From: Glandiceps talaboti
Lineage: Eukaryota > Hemichordata > Enteropneusta > Spengelidae
NCBI RefSeq assembly: GCF_964340395.1
Contig: NC_135563.1
Coordinates: forward strand, 24,176,309 to 24,240,308
Reading direction: 5' to 3'
DNA: 64,000 bases
The notes under the pieces were generated by a model. It saw only the letters and a list, made by a program, of their open reading frames with translations. It had not been told where the DNA came from and searched no databases. Positions within the stretch are counted from its first letter, which is position 1; the number at the start of each line of letters is the position of its first letter. Below are positions 13,226-25,706 of this stretch, piece by piece. Position numbers and translations under genes: made by a program.

Positions 13226-16200
13226 CGAAACTCAAAACAAACCTCGGTCCTTAAGGGTCATTTTAAATTCCTGTGAAATAATAGTTTATGATGGCAAATC
13301 GATACATGCAATGACATGTAGAATATCATTCCATAGGGTGTGACAATACAAAATGTATTAATGGACAGAAATACTCCAACAACCTGTTAAGGTTGTTAAC
13401 CTTCAAAGGTAATTGGCAGGACACATGAATTCCTGATTGACATTGGCAGTTTTTCATAAGAATGACAGTACATGGGAAAAGAACGAAATAAAGTAGCTAA
13501 TCACTTGAGGTTATCACCTTGAATAGTATAGCTTTGTCTCGGGCAAAGCAGAAAATTAAGTGATCTAAGAACAAACTTAGTTATCAGTAAAAAGTCTTCT
13601 ATTGTCAAAAAGACAACAAACGCCATTAATCTTTGCTATGAATAGATACTATTTCAGTAAATCATATGTTGAAGTTTACCCATTTACATTTTTTACCCGA
13701 ACAATCATATGCATTATAACATTTCTGGCCACTCTACTTCAAGAAACCAGTAATCCTATACCTGTGTCTGTGTGGGCCAATCTTTATTAAACCTTTCGCC
13801 ATGAGCACAAGTTGACGATACATGAATACCAGCTTATCAAGAGTGCAACGGACAATTGTAATGGCATTGATACCTGGGACATACTTGAGTGGAGGTTTGC
13901 CAGGAAGAGTTACGTCATGGAATGTTAGTTAATGCTAATCTATTCATCCATAATCTCATCCATAATTCCACCCATAAGTCCATCCATCCATCCATCCATC
14001 CATCCATCCATTCATCAATACACCCACCCACCTATCACTATCAATATATAAGGTAATCCAAGTCTGATTTGTTTCATCAATATATGAAGACAGCGGGAAA
14101 GACAGCGATGTAAACGGGGTTTCTTATATAACATTATCACGTCTACATTTAATAGAGCATTCAAGTTAGAGCATCAGATATTATTTATAACAATTTCTCA
14201 AATGAATCGATTGTATATTCTCTAAAGTGTGTTATATTAGTTATGTCACCATACTTCTCTTATTATAGAATGTCTACATGCGTACGATCTCGCAGAAACC
14301 CATATAACCCTCTATGAAAAGTTTAAAACCAAATATAGATGTTTATTTAATAAACGTGCAACGTAATAAAATCCTCTTTCGTGTGTAATTCTTGTCCTTT
14401 TAAGCTCTATCCTGTCATTGCCCCTCATCTATACTTCTGCCGCACTAAAGGCTGGGGATGTATTATTTAATGAGATTAATAAGTCGCACTGACTCATACC
14501 CTCATATATTTAAAATGATTTGAAGTAATCCTCAGAGTCTGTGCATTAAATATTCAAAGTACATATACTCATTCTTAGTTGCCCGTTCAATGTCTTTTGT
14601 TTCAACACCGGAAGCAATGAATTAAAACTATGTGTACTGACTGGAATAGAGAATTTGACCCCAAAGACGTGTAATCTTTAAATTCGTTTCATCGTAATAA
14701 GCCAAAAAGGAGATCAATATGAACAATGTTTACGTTTCCTGATTGCTGCCCCAGGGAATCAAAGTTAGATGAAAATGTGCAATGAATATTCCAACACTAT
14801 GGCCTGTGGGCAAATATGACTTACGTCAAGCACGGGATATATCGTAATTGCAATAAACTTCAAATATGTTATTATATATGGGACGTCGTGATGACTGGTT
14901 ACGATATTTCCAAGTCTCATCTGGGTATCTCCGTGTCTCAAAAAAGAGAACATATATATAACAAAATAATATAAATGTTACTTGTCCCTGTAATATGTTT
15001 GACTCTACAACACTAAATAGTCCTACAAAGTACAGACAATTGTCTGACATTTCAATTGACAATTTTAACGGAATCTATTATGGAACAATTTAAGTGACCG
15101 ATGCGACTTTGCTAAACACCCTCCTTTAAACGTCAAAATGTCAGTTAATGCACTCAGTTCCCTTGACGCCTTTTGCGTACACGGCGAACATTCGACGTCA
15201 TTCTTCATCATTTTACGCTGCAAAGAGTAATTACACAACAATATATCTGTACTCTTGATGCCGTTCAGACGTAAACTCATCTTCGTGAATACGCAGGAGA
15301 TTTGGTGTCAGAAGTGGTTACCCGACGATAGTACATTCTCTTTGTAGACGGCTCGAAAAGTAATTGATCTTTTCCTGGAGCAGTACACATGAAAGGCAAA
15401 ATCAGATACAAGTAATCGATAGATGCTCATTACTGTGTATTTGACTGGTAAATTGTTTAATCTACTATTAAATAACACTCACTTTCTTGTCATGGTTTAC
15501 TTATCTTTGAAACACAACTTGTTATCGCAACCAATACAAAGACATATCTACTTGATATAAAGCAGTTACTTTTTGTTGCGAAATTGTGTAGATTTTAACA
15601 TTACAACAGTAACTACAACCATTTCACCATCCCTTACCCCATTGCTGGCCTCCTTGAAATCTATTCATCCTAACTAGTATCATGATATTGTTGTCTTTTG
15701 CTGAAAAAAAGCTTTAAAAAATCTTGTTTTTTTGACTGAAATCAAAATAAAAAAGAATTCGAAGATTTGCGTGCGATCATGATACACTTCTCACAAGGTT
15801 TAAAGTTCAGACTTCAACATAGGCAGTCGAAATAGTGTACCGCAGATTCCTTTTGACGTGATCCGTAATCCATTCAAACCTGAGCAGGGTTCACCAAATA
15901 AGTCACTATACTACTCTGTACTGATCTCTGACATTTAAAGCTTTCATTATGACGTATATGTATACATTGATAACATTTGAAAGTGTTTGAATATTTATGC
16001 ATTTTGATCATTTACACAAAATTCCGGATGACACAATCACCAAAGGTTTGGTTTAAAAATATGTAGTATCTAATTATTAACAGTTAGATGAATAACATTC
16101 TTTGTTCAGCCTTTAAAGTTCAAAACAACTTTGAAACAGAACTATTTACAAGAGTGAAAATGTTTACTGGTCTTTTATAATTAGAAAGTTGTTTGGGACT

Positions 16201-16334
16201 TAATATTTCGTATCGAAAGTTGGGTTATTGTTCTTGTTGAAAAACAGTACTGCTAATATATACAAATAAATCGTATTCAGTCCTTACCCCTTGAATACTA
16301 TCTATTAAATGACAAATTATAGCAATATGAAAGT
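13226..16334. other. unassigned AT-rich DNA
   Basis: Apart from a short (CATC)n run at 13978-14011, I see no gene or repeat family that I can support. A minus-strand open frame at 15065-15280 has ordinary composition but no homology that I recognise. Confidence 0.45.
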
Positions 16335-16520
16335 TAAAACCAGATTTAAATTGAATGCCTCCCGTAAGGGAATCACTAGTTATGCAAATAACTCAATAAA
16401 CGTAAGAAAACCTATGGTAACAGGTTTTTTGACAAGCGTGCTTTCTTAAGTTAATGTATGTGCCAAATTATATGGAATTTGAAGAGTGCATGATACTGCT
16501 TAATTACTGAATATCGTTCG
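16335..16520 (+). mobile_element. pearl-like repeat, truncated copy
   Basis: Starts aaccagatttaaattgaatgcctcccgtaaggg, then 'tatgcaaataactcaataaa', 'gccaaattatatggaatttgaag' and 'gcttaattactgaatatcg', matching one internal unit of the family. Truncated after that. Confidence 0.7.
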
Positions 16521-19000
16521 TTTTTAAAAATACCCATTAAAGGTAAAAGTTGTAGCAACAAACTTCATAGGACAGGTGCGTATTATTATGGTTGACATTT
16601 GCACCATATTATACGAAATGGGTTTTCTTTTTCTGTAACTGTATTCGTGAATCTGTAATTATACAAACATAACGTTACAACATACGAGACGTTTTGTGAT
16701 TTTAGAATTGATGGGCTACAAGGAAATTGATGCATGCAATAACAATAATTGTTGACGTCAACATAGTAAATAGGCTTTGGTCATAGCTCAAACCAGTGTA
16801 ATAGTTTAACACAGTTCATTTTTTCTGTAGCACGGATACAACTGAAGTTGTCACATGTTTCATTAATGGCAGTTCCATTTAAAATAAGTATATTGGGTTA
16901 GAGTATTTCTTTTAATTGCATCATAAAAGTAAAAACTTTGTAATACTTTATGTGTAATATTAGTGTATTCATACAATACAATTAAAGCATTCGTTGCATT
17001 CTTTTTTTGCAACCTTAATTTTCCGTATGAGTGTCATAAAAACTTGTTCTGTGTTGCATACATGATTTGAAAACTGATTCTTGGTTGGTTTGATTTTAAA
17101 GGTACTGCATATTCACTCCTACACAGTATTACAGGTATCATTGTCACTGCCATGATAAAAGTTATCTTTATCATCATAAAAAAGAAATCATTCATTAAAA
17201 GCATTTCAAAATTTCAAAGTGATGAAATCAGCCATGTCACTGTCATTCCCGTCCAAAAATATGAACTAGTTAACAACCACATTCACTTCTTTCCGTCTGT
17301 GACTACTTACGCACAAAAGGTGGGTAAACCTCAACAATAAAAATGTACATGCTGATCTATGCCATAGTTTGTTATATTAATATATAATATTACACGCCTC
17401 TAGCTGCAATAGAAAATGTGGGATTCGGTCCAATCCTTTATTTATTGAACAAAAACTACAGAAGTACGCCGAAACGCGCGTAAAACACACACAAGGAAAT
17501 GTGTGACATCAACATCTATATACATTGTCAGCGTTATCTGCATGTTTTATTCGTTCAAAACAAATCGTTACTCAATTCATTTACATCAAGGAATTCCATG
17601 AGGATACGTATACTCCGATCGAAAGACCGTTATATCCACACTAAAGTAATGAACACAAGTACAGATCTAAATACAGATAGGCATGTGGCACACGCAGAGT
17701 GAACGTTCTCTTTTGTCATCATGGCCTCCAAAGATTGGTCAATTGACGTTATGCCAATAACTCCAACAGTGCTAGTTTGGGAACTTGAAACTATACACGT
17801 ATGTTGCACGCATGCCATTAACTGAATAGAAGATCTGAGGCAATCCTGATTGTTGTATTGGATGACCTTTCTTGAAACGTAATATTAGCTTTTTATTCCA
17901 TTGATGTGTTGTAATACGTCTATCATGTGGTGACCGCATACAATTTCACTTGTAAAGCATTCCCATATAATAATTAGTGATCCTTGATATGTAATGAACT
18001 CGATTAAATTGTCACTCTCAATACTTTGCATTCAAATTCACTGTAATTATTGTGATAAAACTTCCCAAGGGTTCGTGACACACCTAATTTTGGTAACACT
18101 AATCACCGAAAGGGCGTGTGAAATACCAATCTTCCATTTTAATCAGTATCTACAAGGCTTGATTTATAGAACATAAATGTCTTGATAATTTGTATATTTA
18201 ACAGTACCATTCCGATTACAGTACGAAGAAATATGATATAAACCCTAGTTAGAATTAAGATACGTTCATAAAACCATTTATAATGTAAATGATAACATGA
18301 AAGACAAAACGCTAGCTCGTTGCTAATACGTTTGTGTTAAGTATAGTTTACATATTCTTTACAATCATTCAACATTGCGTGTAAACTTTGCTCGCAATTT
18401 CGTTATTTAAGTAAGCTTCATGCGTCACCTTCCTTTTGATTAAATGACGAAGGCGAAAAGGTGCTGCAAACAAGTTCATTCAATACAAAGACTTGAATAA
18501 ATGTGGAAATGTGTTGTATTCCATAATACACAAGAGTGTGAAAACGTTGAGTATATAGAATTGCTATTTCAGCTGTCACTACGGACATATTTATAAATTA
18601 CTATGGCGTATACGTAGCGGCACGATTTCATTTTAACAAGGCAATGATTACATAAACCTGATTGTCTCAGCAAATACCAAATGTTTAACTGTTTCAAGTT
18701 GTCAAGTTTATGACTTAAAAGAAACACTGTGAGTGTCTTATGAAATCTTGATAACTTTTCATTCAATCCAATGCAATTGTTGGGAATTATTGCATAGAAT
18801 CAATAAAAAAACAATCAACAAAGTGTCTGTCATGTGGATTGAAAACGTAATTTGATTTGATATTACCAGTCAAACAAGTTTAACGTAAGGAAGACAAACC
18901 ATACTCAACGTGTAAGATATTACTTTCTCATATACTGGAGAGAACAGTGCTGGATGCAATATTAGTAGCAGAGCATTACAGACTTAATCTAAAGAATAAG
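16521..19000. other. unassigned AT-rich DNA
   Basis: No feature could be supported here. Confidence 0.5.
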
Positions 19001-19008
19001 GATGTTAT

Positions 19009-19055
19009 AGTCGTTACTCTGAGTTTGGCGCTTCCTGAGCGATCATCAGGCGACT
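19009..19055 (-). ncRNA. decayed hammerhead-ribozyme-like motif
   Basis: On the minus strand: AGTCGC, CTGATGA (19049-19043), a CGC/GCG stem II, CAAACT-CAG-AGTA, then ACGACT. Stem I (AGTCG with CGACT) and stem III (ACT with AGT) pair. Stem I differs in sequence from the 19346 copy but still pairs. The base expected to be G12 is C, so it should not cleave. It lies 340 bases from the intact-core copy and is probably a relic of a related Penelope-type terminal repeat. Confidence 0.5.
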
Positions 19056-19237
19056 GATAAATTGAGATTGTCAAGGTCGATATGTACACGTAAATGTTCG
19101 TGTATTCATTGCGTAACAAGATGGTGGGACTAAATTATTCCTTACGAAGGTTTACTTCTGTAGTTGGCAATGAAATATTAATTTTATTTTCGTGGCGGCA
19201 TTTACTAAATAATTATAAATAATTATTTCCTTGCCAT

Positions 19238-19447
19238 ATATATATATATATATATATAACTCGGTGAGTATCAATCTGCTAAGACAGTGCTCTATACCGC
19301 AGTGGCAGAGCGTAATAGTTTTGGTAGTACTGGAACTCTTTCTTGGTTGTAACTCGGAGTTTCACGCATTGCGCGATCATCAGACAACTCGAGAGTTGTC
19401 TGGTGAAACTCCGAGTTACAACCAAGAAAGAGTTCCAGTACTACCAA

Positions 19448-19480
<33 letters not shown>
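19238..19480. repeat. inverted Penelope-type terminal repeat between (TA)n tracts
   Basis: Between two TA tracts, an arm at 19318-19390 is followed after two bases by its reverse complement at 19393-19450. The right arm lacks 15 bases, the stem II part of the hammerhead (see 19346-19388). The left segment from 19259 matches 56906-57040. ORFs spanning the block merely read through the palindrome. Such hammerhead-bearing repeats are known at the ends of Penelope-like elements, and a decayed one starts 300 bases downstream. Confidence 0.8.
19346..19388 (-). ncRNA. type I hammerhead ribozyme (Penelope-like class)
   Basis: Minus-strand order: stem I strand GTTGT (19388-19384), CTGATGA (19383-19377), stem II CGC-GCAAT-GCG, GAAA (19363-19360), minimal stem III ACT-CCG-AGT ending at the cleavage-site triplet GTT, then ACAAC pairing back to GTTGT. 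All core positions (CTGATGA, GAAA, NUH) are present, with a 5-bp stem I and a very short stem III, as in the retroelement hammerheads described for Penelope-like elements. Non-canonical point: the pair next to the core in stem II is U/U and not G/C, so activity is plausible but not certain. Predicted cut is after position 19351. Confidence 0.72.
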
Positions 19481-19481
<1 letters not shown>

Positions 19482-19794
19482 TCATTCTTCTTTTCGCCAA
19501 GTAGAATGCTCGATCACCTTGGAGAGCTATCATACATAAAAATGAAAGAAGACTGATATTACATTGTGGATGTACACTACGGACCGTTTCACCAGAAGGA
19601 TCGTCGGGTGTAATAGTAGGGTGTAATAGTAGTCGTTGGCTTTACATTCTGGTTTATGTACATAACGTATGTGTGTTCACTGACGGCTGTGTGTACACAA
19701 AAAAAAATTGAAAACAAAGGTTACGTATTATTAAGAACTTGTTAGCGTGCCGGCATTTACTGATTAATTCAGTTCTGCTGTTCAAGGTCACTTG
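19481..19794. other. unassigned spacer between the hammerhead repeat and the PLE
   Basis: About 300 bases with a small tandem 'gggtgtaatagtag' doublet near 19607-19633 and nothing else recognisable. Confidence 0.45.
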
Positions 19795-20091
19795 ACTTCG
19801 CATCGAATTTTACAGATATCAAGAACGAAGAAAAGGAAATAATTATGCATACCAAGAAAACCCTACTTTTCCACGATGATTCACCATGGCACAAGTCTAA
19901 CCCGCCTTACCTATTTGATATTACTATGGGCTGCTATGACGGAGCAGAAACTTGGGAACTTATAGGCACCTACTTACTTAGTAAAGTCAAACATATGTTT
20001 GATAATGAGGTAGGGTTATACAGGGATGATGGCCTAGCTGTACCCCGTAACCATTCACCATCGAAAGCCAACAGAGTAGCCAAGCAGCTAA
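19795..20091 (+). pseudogene. Penelope-like element, RT C-terminal part
   Basis: The frame reads SLDFASNFTDIKNEEKEI, then LLFHDDSPW, FDITMGCYDGAETWELIGTY and GLYRDDGLA. YRDDGLA is the RT motif C region in the form used by Penelope-like elements. The element is 5' truncated, with most of the RT missing, and the frame is cut at 20091 by a transposon. The frame resumes exactly at 21008 (see the next PLE entry). Reverse transcription and GIY-YIG nicking are the family functions; this copy is dead. Confidence 0.85.
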
Positions 20092-21004
20092 GGGGAAAAC
20101 CATTTGATTTCTGGGGGGGGGGGGGGTATGGAGGAAGTAGGTATGGGAGCAAATTTTTTTTTCCAGTCAGAGTGACAGCAATTTGTTTTTCTAATGTCAG
20201 TCCTGCATCAATTTTTTTTTTCAAATGGAGTAGCAGTGCAATTTTTTTTAAATTAGTCATTAAGTTTGTAATGCGTTGTTCATACCTATACCACGTCACA
20301 ATGGTTCACAACTGTACCTCTAAAATTATAGAACAGTTCCAAAATCAACTCTGATCAGTACTAAACCTGCTTTTCTTTGAATCAGTCAATTCCTCTAAGT
20401 TCTCAGGGAAGATATTATTTTTTGTATTTCGTTATATTTGTTGTTCCTCAATTTTCATTGTCAACTTGAGAAAGATTTATTTGTACATCTTTATAAGAGA
20501 TTTATATTTAAAGAAAAATTTATTGATTTTAACACGTTTATTGACTCATCCTGTCTTGTTTTTAAAATTGTCTTAATTTACAGAAGCCAAATAGTCCCCT
20601 TCAGATATTGACTGTGTCATTGAGATATTGCAACAAAAATCCTGAAATATGTTTTCTTGGGTCAGAAAAGGAAAGGAAAACTTTGTGTGCACTTGGGTTT
20701 AAAGCAGAGCTATATAGTGCATGCTTTAATGATAAGTGCTGGATAAAAACAGGAATTTATACTTGTATTAAAAACATTTGCGCTGCCTATGGCGGCGCGC
20801 CGCCAAAGAATACATAAGAATAAGGTTTCCAAATTTGCTCATTTCTGGTGCATTGTGACAAATTTTTTTTCACTTCTGTCTGTTATGACAATTTTTTTCT
20901 CAAGCCATTACAGGATCAAATTTTTTTCTGGTTCACCTGGAAACAAATTTTTTCCCCTCAAAATCCTCCATACCCCCCCCCCCCGAAATCAAATGGTTCT
21001 CCCC
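20092..21004. mobile_element. non-autonomous TIR element with TAA target duplication
   Basis: The ends are GGGGAAAACCATTTGATTTC and, as reverse complement of the right end, GGGGAGAACCATTTGATTTC. Both continue into 12-14 G and TATGGAGGA. The flanks are TAA (20089-20091) and TAA (21005-21007). Removing the element and one TAA restores the PLE reading frame (AKQL to TSEFKK), which fixes both borders. A 3-bp T(A/T)A duplication is the PIF/Harbinger hallmark. No transposase is visible. Both subterminal regions carry CAATTTTTTT-type motifs every ~30 bases, perhaps transposase-binding repeats. Confidence 0.85.
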
Positions 21005-21007
21005 TAA

Positions 21008-21910
21008 CTTCAGAATTCAAGAAACTCGGCCTTAGAATCACAACCGACCAAGGTATCAAAATTGTCAACTTCCTTGGTGTCACCTTCAACTTGCGTGACG
21101 AGTCATACCGAACGTGCACAAAACCAAATAACACCACCCACTACGTCAACAAGAAATCAAACCATTCTAAAGCCATAATTAAGAACATACCCAGCTCGGT
21201 AAACCAACGACTATCCAACATTTCCAGTGATGAACAACTATTCGACGCCAGTACATCATCCTACCAAGATGCACTTAATGAAGCAGGATATGATGACACA
21301 CGCTCAAATTTGACCCAATACGACACACTCAACGCAAGCGGAATCGCAGCCGTAATATAACTTGGTTCAACCCACTTTACAGTAAACACGTTGCAACAAA
21401 CATTGGCAGAAAATTTCTCAACCTCATCGACAAGCATATCCCCATATCCAGTGTACTGCATAAAAGCTTCAACCGTTATAATATTAAAGTGAGCTATAGT
21501 TGCATGGACAATATGGGTAAAATAATTAACGGTCACAACAAAGCCATACTTTCAAAAGCTAAGCAAACACAACAAAGTACCTGAAACTGCAGGAAATCAA
21601 AGGAGTGCCCCCTCCCAGGAAAATGCCTCATAAAAAGCATTGTTTACAAAGCAACAGTCACCACTAACCAAGATCACAAATCACACATAGGTATTAGTGA
21701 CACAGAATTCAAAAGCAGGTTTAACAACCACAAGTCTTCATTTAAACTTGATCACAAGAAGAAAGACACTGCGCTCAGCAAATACATTTGGCACCTAAAA
21801 GACAGCAAAACCAATTACGACATACACTGGTTAATTCTCTAGCAGGCTTCCTCATACTCAAATGTTACCAAACTATGTCAACTATGTCTCTGGGAAAAAT
21901 ATTTTATTAT
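21008..21910 (+). pseudogene. Penelope-like element, RT tail and GIY-YIG endonuclease
   Basis: Continues the PLE frame: TSEFKKLGLRITTDQG, IVNFLGVTFNLR, KPNNTTHYVNKKSNH and SSYQDALNEAGYD, then a frameshift near 21340. Then comes a cysteine motif (NCRKSKECPLPGKCL) after an in-frame TGA, and the GIY-YIG-type domain VYKATVTTNQ..HIGISDTEFKSRFNNHKSSF..LSKYIWHLKDS. The end is SSYSNVTKLCQLCLWEKY, after a TAG. The linker cysteines plus C-terminal GIY-YIG separate this from LINEs. At least one frameshift and two stops make it non-functional. It runs into AT and GT tracts at 21919-21990. Confidence 0.85.
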
Positions 21911-21918
21911 TATCATAT

Positions 21919-21945
21919 TCATATATATATATATATATATATATA

Positions 21946-21990
<45 letters not shown>
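21919..21990 (+). repeat. (AT)n(GT)n microsatellite at the PLE 3' border
   Basis: A TA tract passes into a GT tract immediately after the truncated PLE, consistent with these elements residing in TA-rich sites here (see 19.2 and 56.9 kb). Confidence 0.93.
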
Positions 21991-21992
<2 letters not shown>

Positions 21993-22194
21993 TGTGAATA
22001 TGCTGATGTAAATTTTCACCCTATTGACTTATCGCAGCAGTACCATCCACATATCCATCTTACTAACGCAATAAGAAAACTGTTACTACGCACTACGTGA
22101 GTTGTTCAAAAAAACAACCCTAACCCTAATCCATGCTTGGATACCAAAAAAATTATGGAATAATACATAGCTGGGCATAGCAATTTTTAATTTT

Positions 22195-22230
22195 GCACTG
22201 TAGTGGTTCAGCCCCATTGCTGTATAACCC

Positions 22231-22272
<42 letters not shown>

Positions 22273-22430
22273 GAGTATGGGTCTGTCTGTCTGTCATCGT
22301 TTACTAAATAAATTTTGGTACACATTTTTTATGGTAGTTGCATAACTGGTATTTGCATCAATTAATATAGATTTTCGGTAATAAGGCAAAAGTGACCCCC
22401 CCCCCTAATTCCCCCGGCCCCCGGGCTACA
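22195..22430 (-). mobile_element. pearl-like repeat fragment with (GTCT)n
   Basis: A GTCT tract (22231-22292) is followed by 'aaataaattttggtacac' and 'attaatatagattttcggtaataaggcaaaa', the 3' part of the family on the minus strand. A C-rich run (22389-22435) follows. Confidence 0.55.
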
Positions 22431-22673
22431 ACTAAAACATAATCTCAGACAGACATACACACACAGTCAAAACATTTGACGCTGTCAGGTGAAATTAGAG
22501 ATCAATAAACAAATTCGTTTATTTACTGATATTGACTTAAACAAATATAAGCATTTCATGCGTTTCTCTTTCATGGTAAGCATTGAGGAATAATGCTGTT
22601 GGAGAAGTCTGTCACTGATTCCAGGCAATGTCAGCAGGTACGATTACACACAATAAAGCATACAGCTAGCTAC

Positions 22674-22790
22674 GGGGGGGGGGGGGAGTAAGGCTGAGTC
22701 AGAATTTACGGAGGGGGGGCTAGGAAGAAATAGGGTAGGGGAAATGAAATATTTGGGGTGCGAAGGTGGTAGGGGGGGGCACTAAATATT
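22674..22790 (+). repeat. G-rich cluster
   Basis: Runs of about 13, 7, 4, 4 and 8 G residues within ~110 bases, next to a long TA tract (22857-22942). Potential quadruplex-forming DNA; no gene was seen. Confidence 0.6.
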
Positions 22791-22853
22791 TGCCTGATGA
22801 TTTGAACCAAAGTAAACCTCAGGAGCTTCTGCAGCTTCACCCAATAAGTAAAG

Positions 22854-22856
<3 letters not shown>

Positions 22857-22942
<86 letters not shown>
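22857..22942. repeat. (TA)n microsatellite
   Basis: About 43 TA units. ORFs on both strands across it read poly-(YI) and are artefacts. Confidence 0.95.
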
Positions 22943-22945
<3 letters not shown>

Positions 22946-25706
22946 GTGATAAGGTGGGTGACTGCCATGCGACAGACCAGTCCCGAATTTTCGTGTACCC
23001 CCAATTCTCCCCAGGTCCCCGTCATAAATTCAGACCACAGCTTTACATTGCTGTTTTCTATTTTTAAATCTGTCAGAAAACAAGCATGCGCTACAATCTT
23101 TATGAGAAGAGTGATAGACACGAATCATGACCTATAACGAATCTTAAGTATCGACACATCAATTATCATACATGACAGGTAGCTTGTCAGATATAATGTC
23201 GTCTTTTGAGTATTACATAGGTCAATGACAGTAATATAAATGAAGACCGATTAGTGTATTCAGGCACTGCAAATGAAATCCCAGCTTCATCAAAGAGGAA
23301 GAATTGTTGTCTCTTAAAACTGTATTCTCATTAATGTCAGTTCGGCATGCACCGTGACTTGTGTAGTAGTCAACGTGTGACACGTCACTATGACATACTA
23401 TCTGTAAAGATAGCCACATGATTTCCTTTAAGTGACAATGATGTATGCGCAGCTTTATTTGCGGTAAGTCATCTATGCAATTCTTCAGCAGGAAGATACA
23501 ACGACAAATCACAAATTGGCTACTTTGGATAAATCAATATGAAATATTGAACACAATCCGATGAATCACTTAAATACTGGTTTAAACAGAAAATATTCGA
23601 CATTCTGCCAAAGTTTAAATTTTGCAGACTTCCATTTACGAGTACATTTGAACTTTGTGAAAATGGGAATTTAGTTCTTTTATACTAGTCTAAATATAAC
23701 ATACATCTAAGTGTTATGTAAGCCCTTCGCGCAGTGGTTGTTTGTTCTTATAGCTGTACATTGAAGCATGATTCATTCCAAAATTAGTGCCTTTCAATAA
23801 GTCATTTTGATATGATTTTTCATGGTTGATGGCGGCCTTTTATTAATTTTACTGATTGATACAAATTTATGTAAAGATTCAAGAGGGTCCCTTCTAAAAT
23901 CAATAAGTAGGTCTTTAGGAACATTCATGCCAAATTTGGCGCTTTTATCCAACGTGTAACAGTAATGCTCAAAACTGGTGTTAAGCCACATGACTATATT
24001 AGATTTGTATGCCTGGACAGACTGTTATAGTCGTCTTTGTTCTCATTTAGAAGGCAACCACTAATTCCCACACTCTTAAAGATAACTTGCAATGATTTAT
24101 ACATAGAATGTGGCATCTAGTTGACCATGTATTATCTTAATATAATTATGAAATATAAGTAGCACAACTTGTTTGAGTCGTTTGATAGATAAGCACCGGA
24201 AACCTAAATTGATAAACTTTGTACACATATCGGACATGTATCCCTAAACCATCGAGATATGCTATTTGTTGATAGTATTTTATTATGGGCTCACGACGGA
24301 TTGACTGGAATACTACTGCTGGAGGGTACGGAAATAAGATGTCTTTGAATAACCTTAACTGCATGTATTGACATGAGTGATTGTTGGAGGGAGAAATTAA
24401 AATTATTATTATTAATCACAATGTAATGATTGGAGTAGAAATATGTTCTGATGATGACTAATAACAAATCTGTTACGCCGATGAAATCTTCATTCCGCTT
24501 TCTTCAGTACATTATAAAGATGTTTATTCTTTCCTTTATGAAAAGGCATTAAACCTTAGCAATTATTACCTGCTATGTCAACCGTCATTGCGCCATAAAA
24601 ATAAGTAACATAGTTTTACGATTTATATTGCTCGTTGCGATGGATATTACAAAGTAAACTGTAAAATAACCTTGTTGTTTGCTTATGATCTTGTTAAGAT
24701 TTCCATAAATCATTACATAAATATGTACATTTCAAGACTTAGTTAGGTTTTCAGGCTCACTGCAATTTCGTTTACTACTACATTGTCTAAGTAGAAGGTG
24801 TATTACTCATAGAACATGCGAAACTCTTTGTGTTCTTCAGTTCTCGCTAAACATACACTGCCAACATCAAAGGGTGTTGCTGGCTCTTTAAGTCGAGTTT
24901 CTTGCCTATCATGGGCTAACTTTTCGTGATACGTTATGTTCGATTAAGATGATTAAGATGGTTTAAAAAACAACTAGCCTAAAGTTGTTTCAATTTCCAC
25001 AAATCAGAGTACATTCGGGTAAATATATACCTTTGCAGACAGACGCAATTGGGGTTTATATACACATGTCGTGACATTTGATAATGCTAAGAAATTAAGC
25101 ATGGCTATTAATGTGTTGAAAATGACACAATTCACGGATTACGTCGATCAGCAAGCGTGAATAAATTAATGCTTGGCTAGCTGACACTTTTGAAAACATC
25201 CTTAATATTCACAACGCTTACTCTGATGTTTAAAGTCGTGATGAACAACATTCGCATGATTTCCTGTTTCTAACGCTCGGGTGTTATATTCGTTCACTCA
25301 TCCTTTTTCGCAACCAAACCAGATATTTTCGTTATTTAACTCCACGGGGAGTGAACCCAACGACCGAAGTCTTGAATTAAACAAGTTGCCTTATGGTGAC
25401 TGTCAAAAAGACACTTTTGGGATCTGTGACATGATATACGTTCAGTTTGGAAGGCTTGTCTATTTGTGACACGACTGGTTGAATGATTGATTTATCGATT
25501 GCACGATGGATTAATTGATTTGAACAAATGCACAAGGTATTATAATTTGTTCATTCCTGTAAGGAAATACTATATATAACACATTAGGAAAAGTAATTCG
25601 AGAAGCGCAACCTATCTATTTCAGTTCTTGTGTGAAGTTAGGTTTTTGTCCTTTGCTAATTAATGCATCTCAATTTCATTGCTGCCGTTGATGTCATTGA
25701 TAGAGA
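22943..25706. other. unassigned AT-rich DNA
   Basis: No gene, RNA or repeat family could be supported. Confidence 0.5.
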
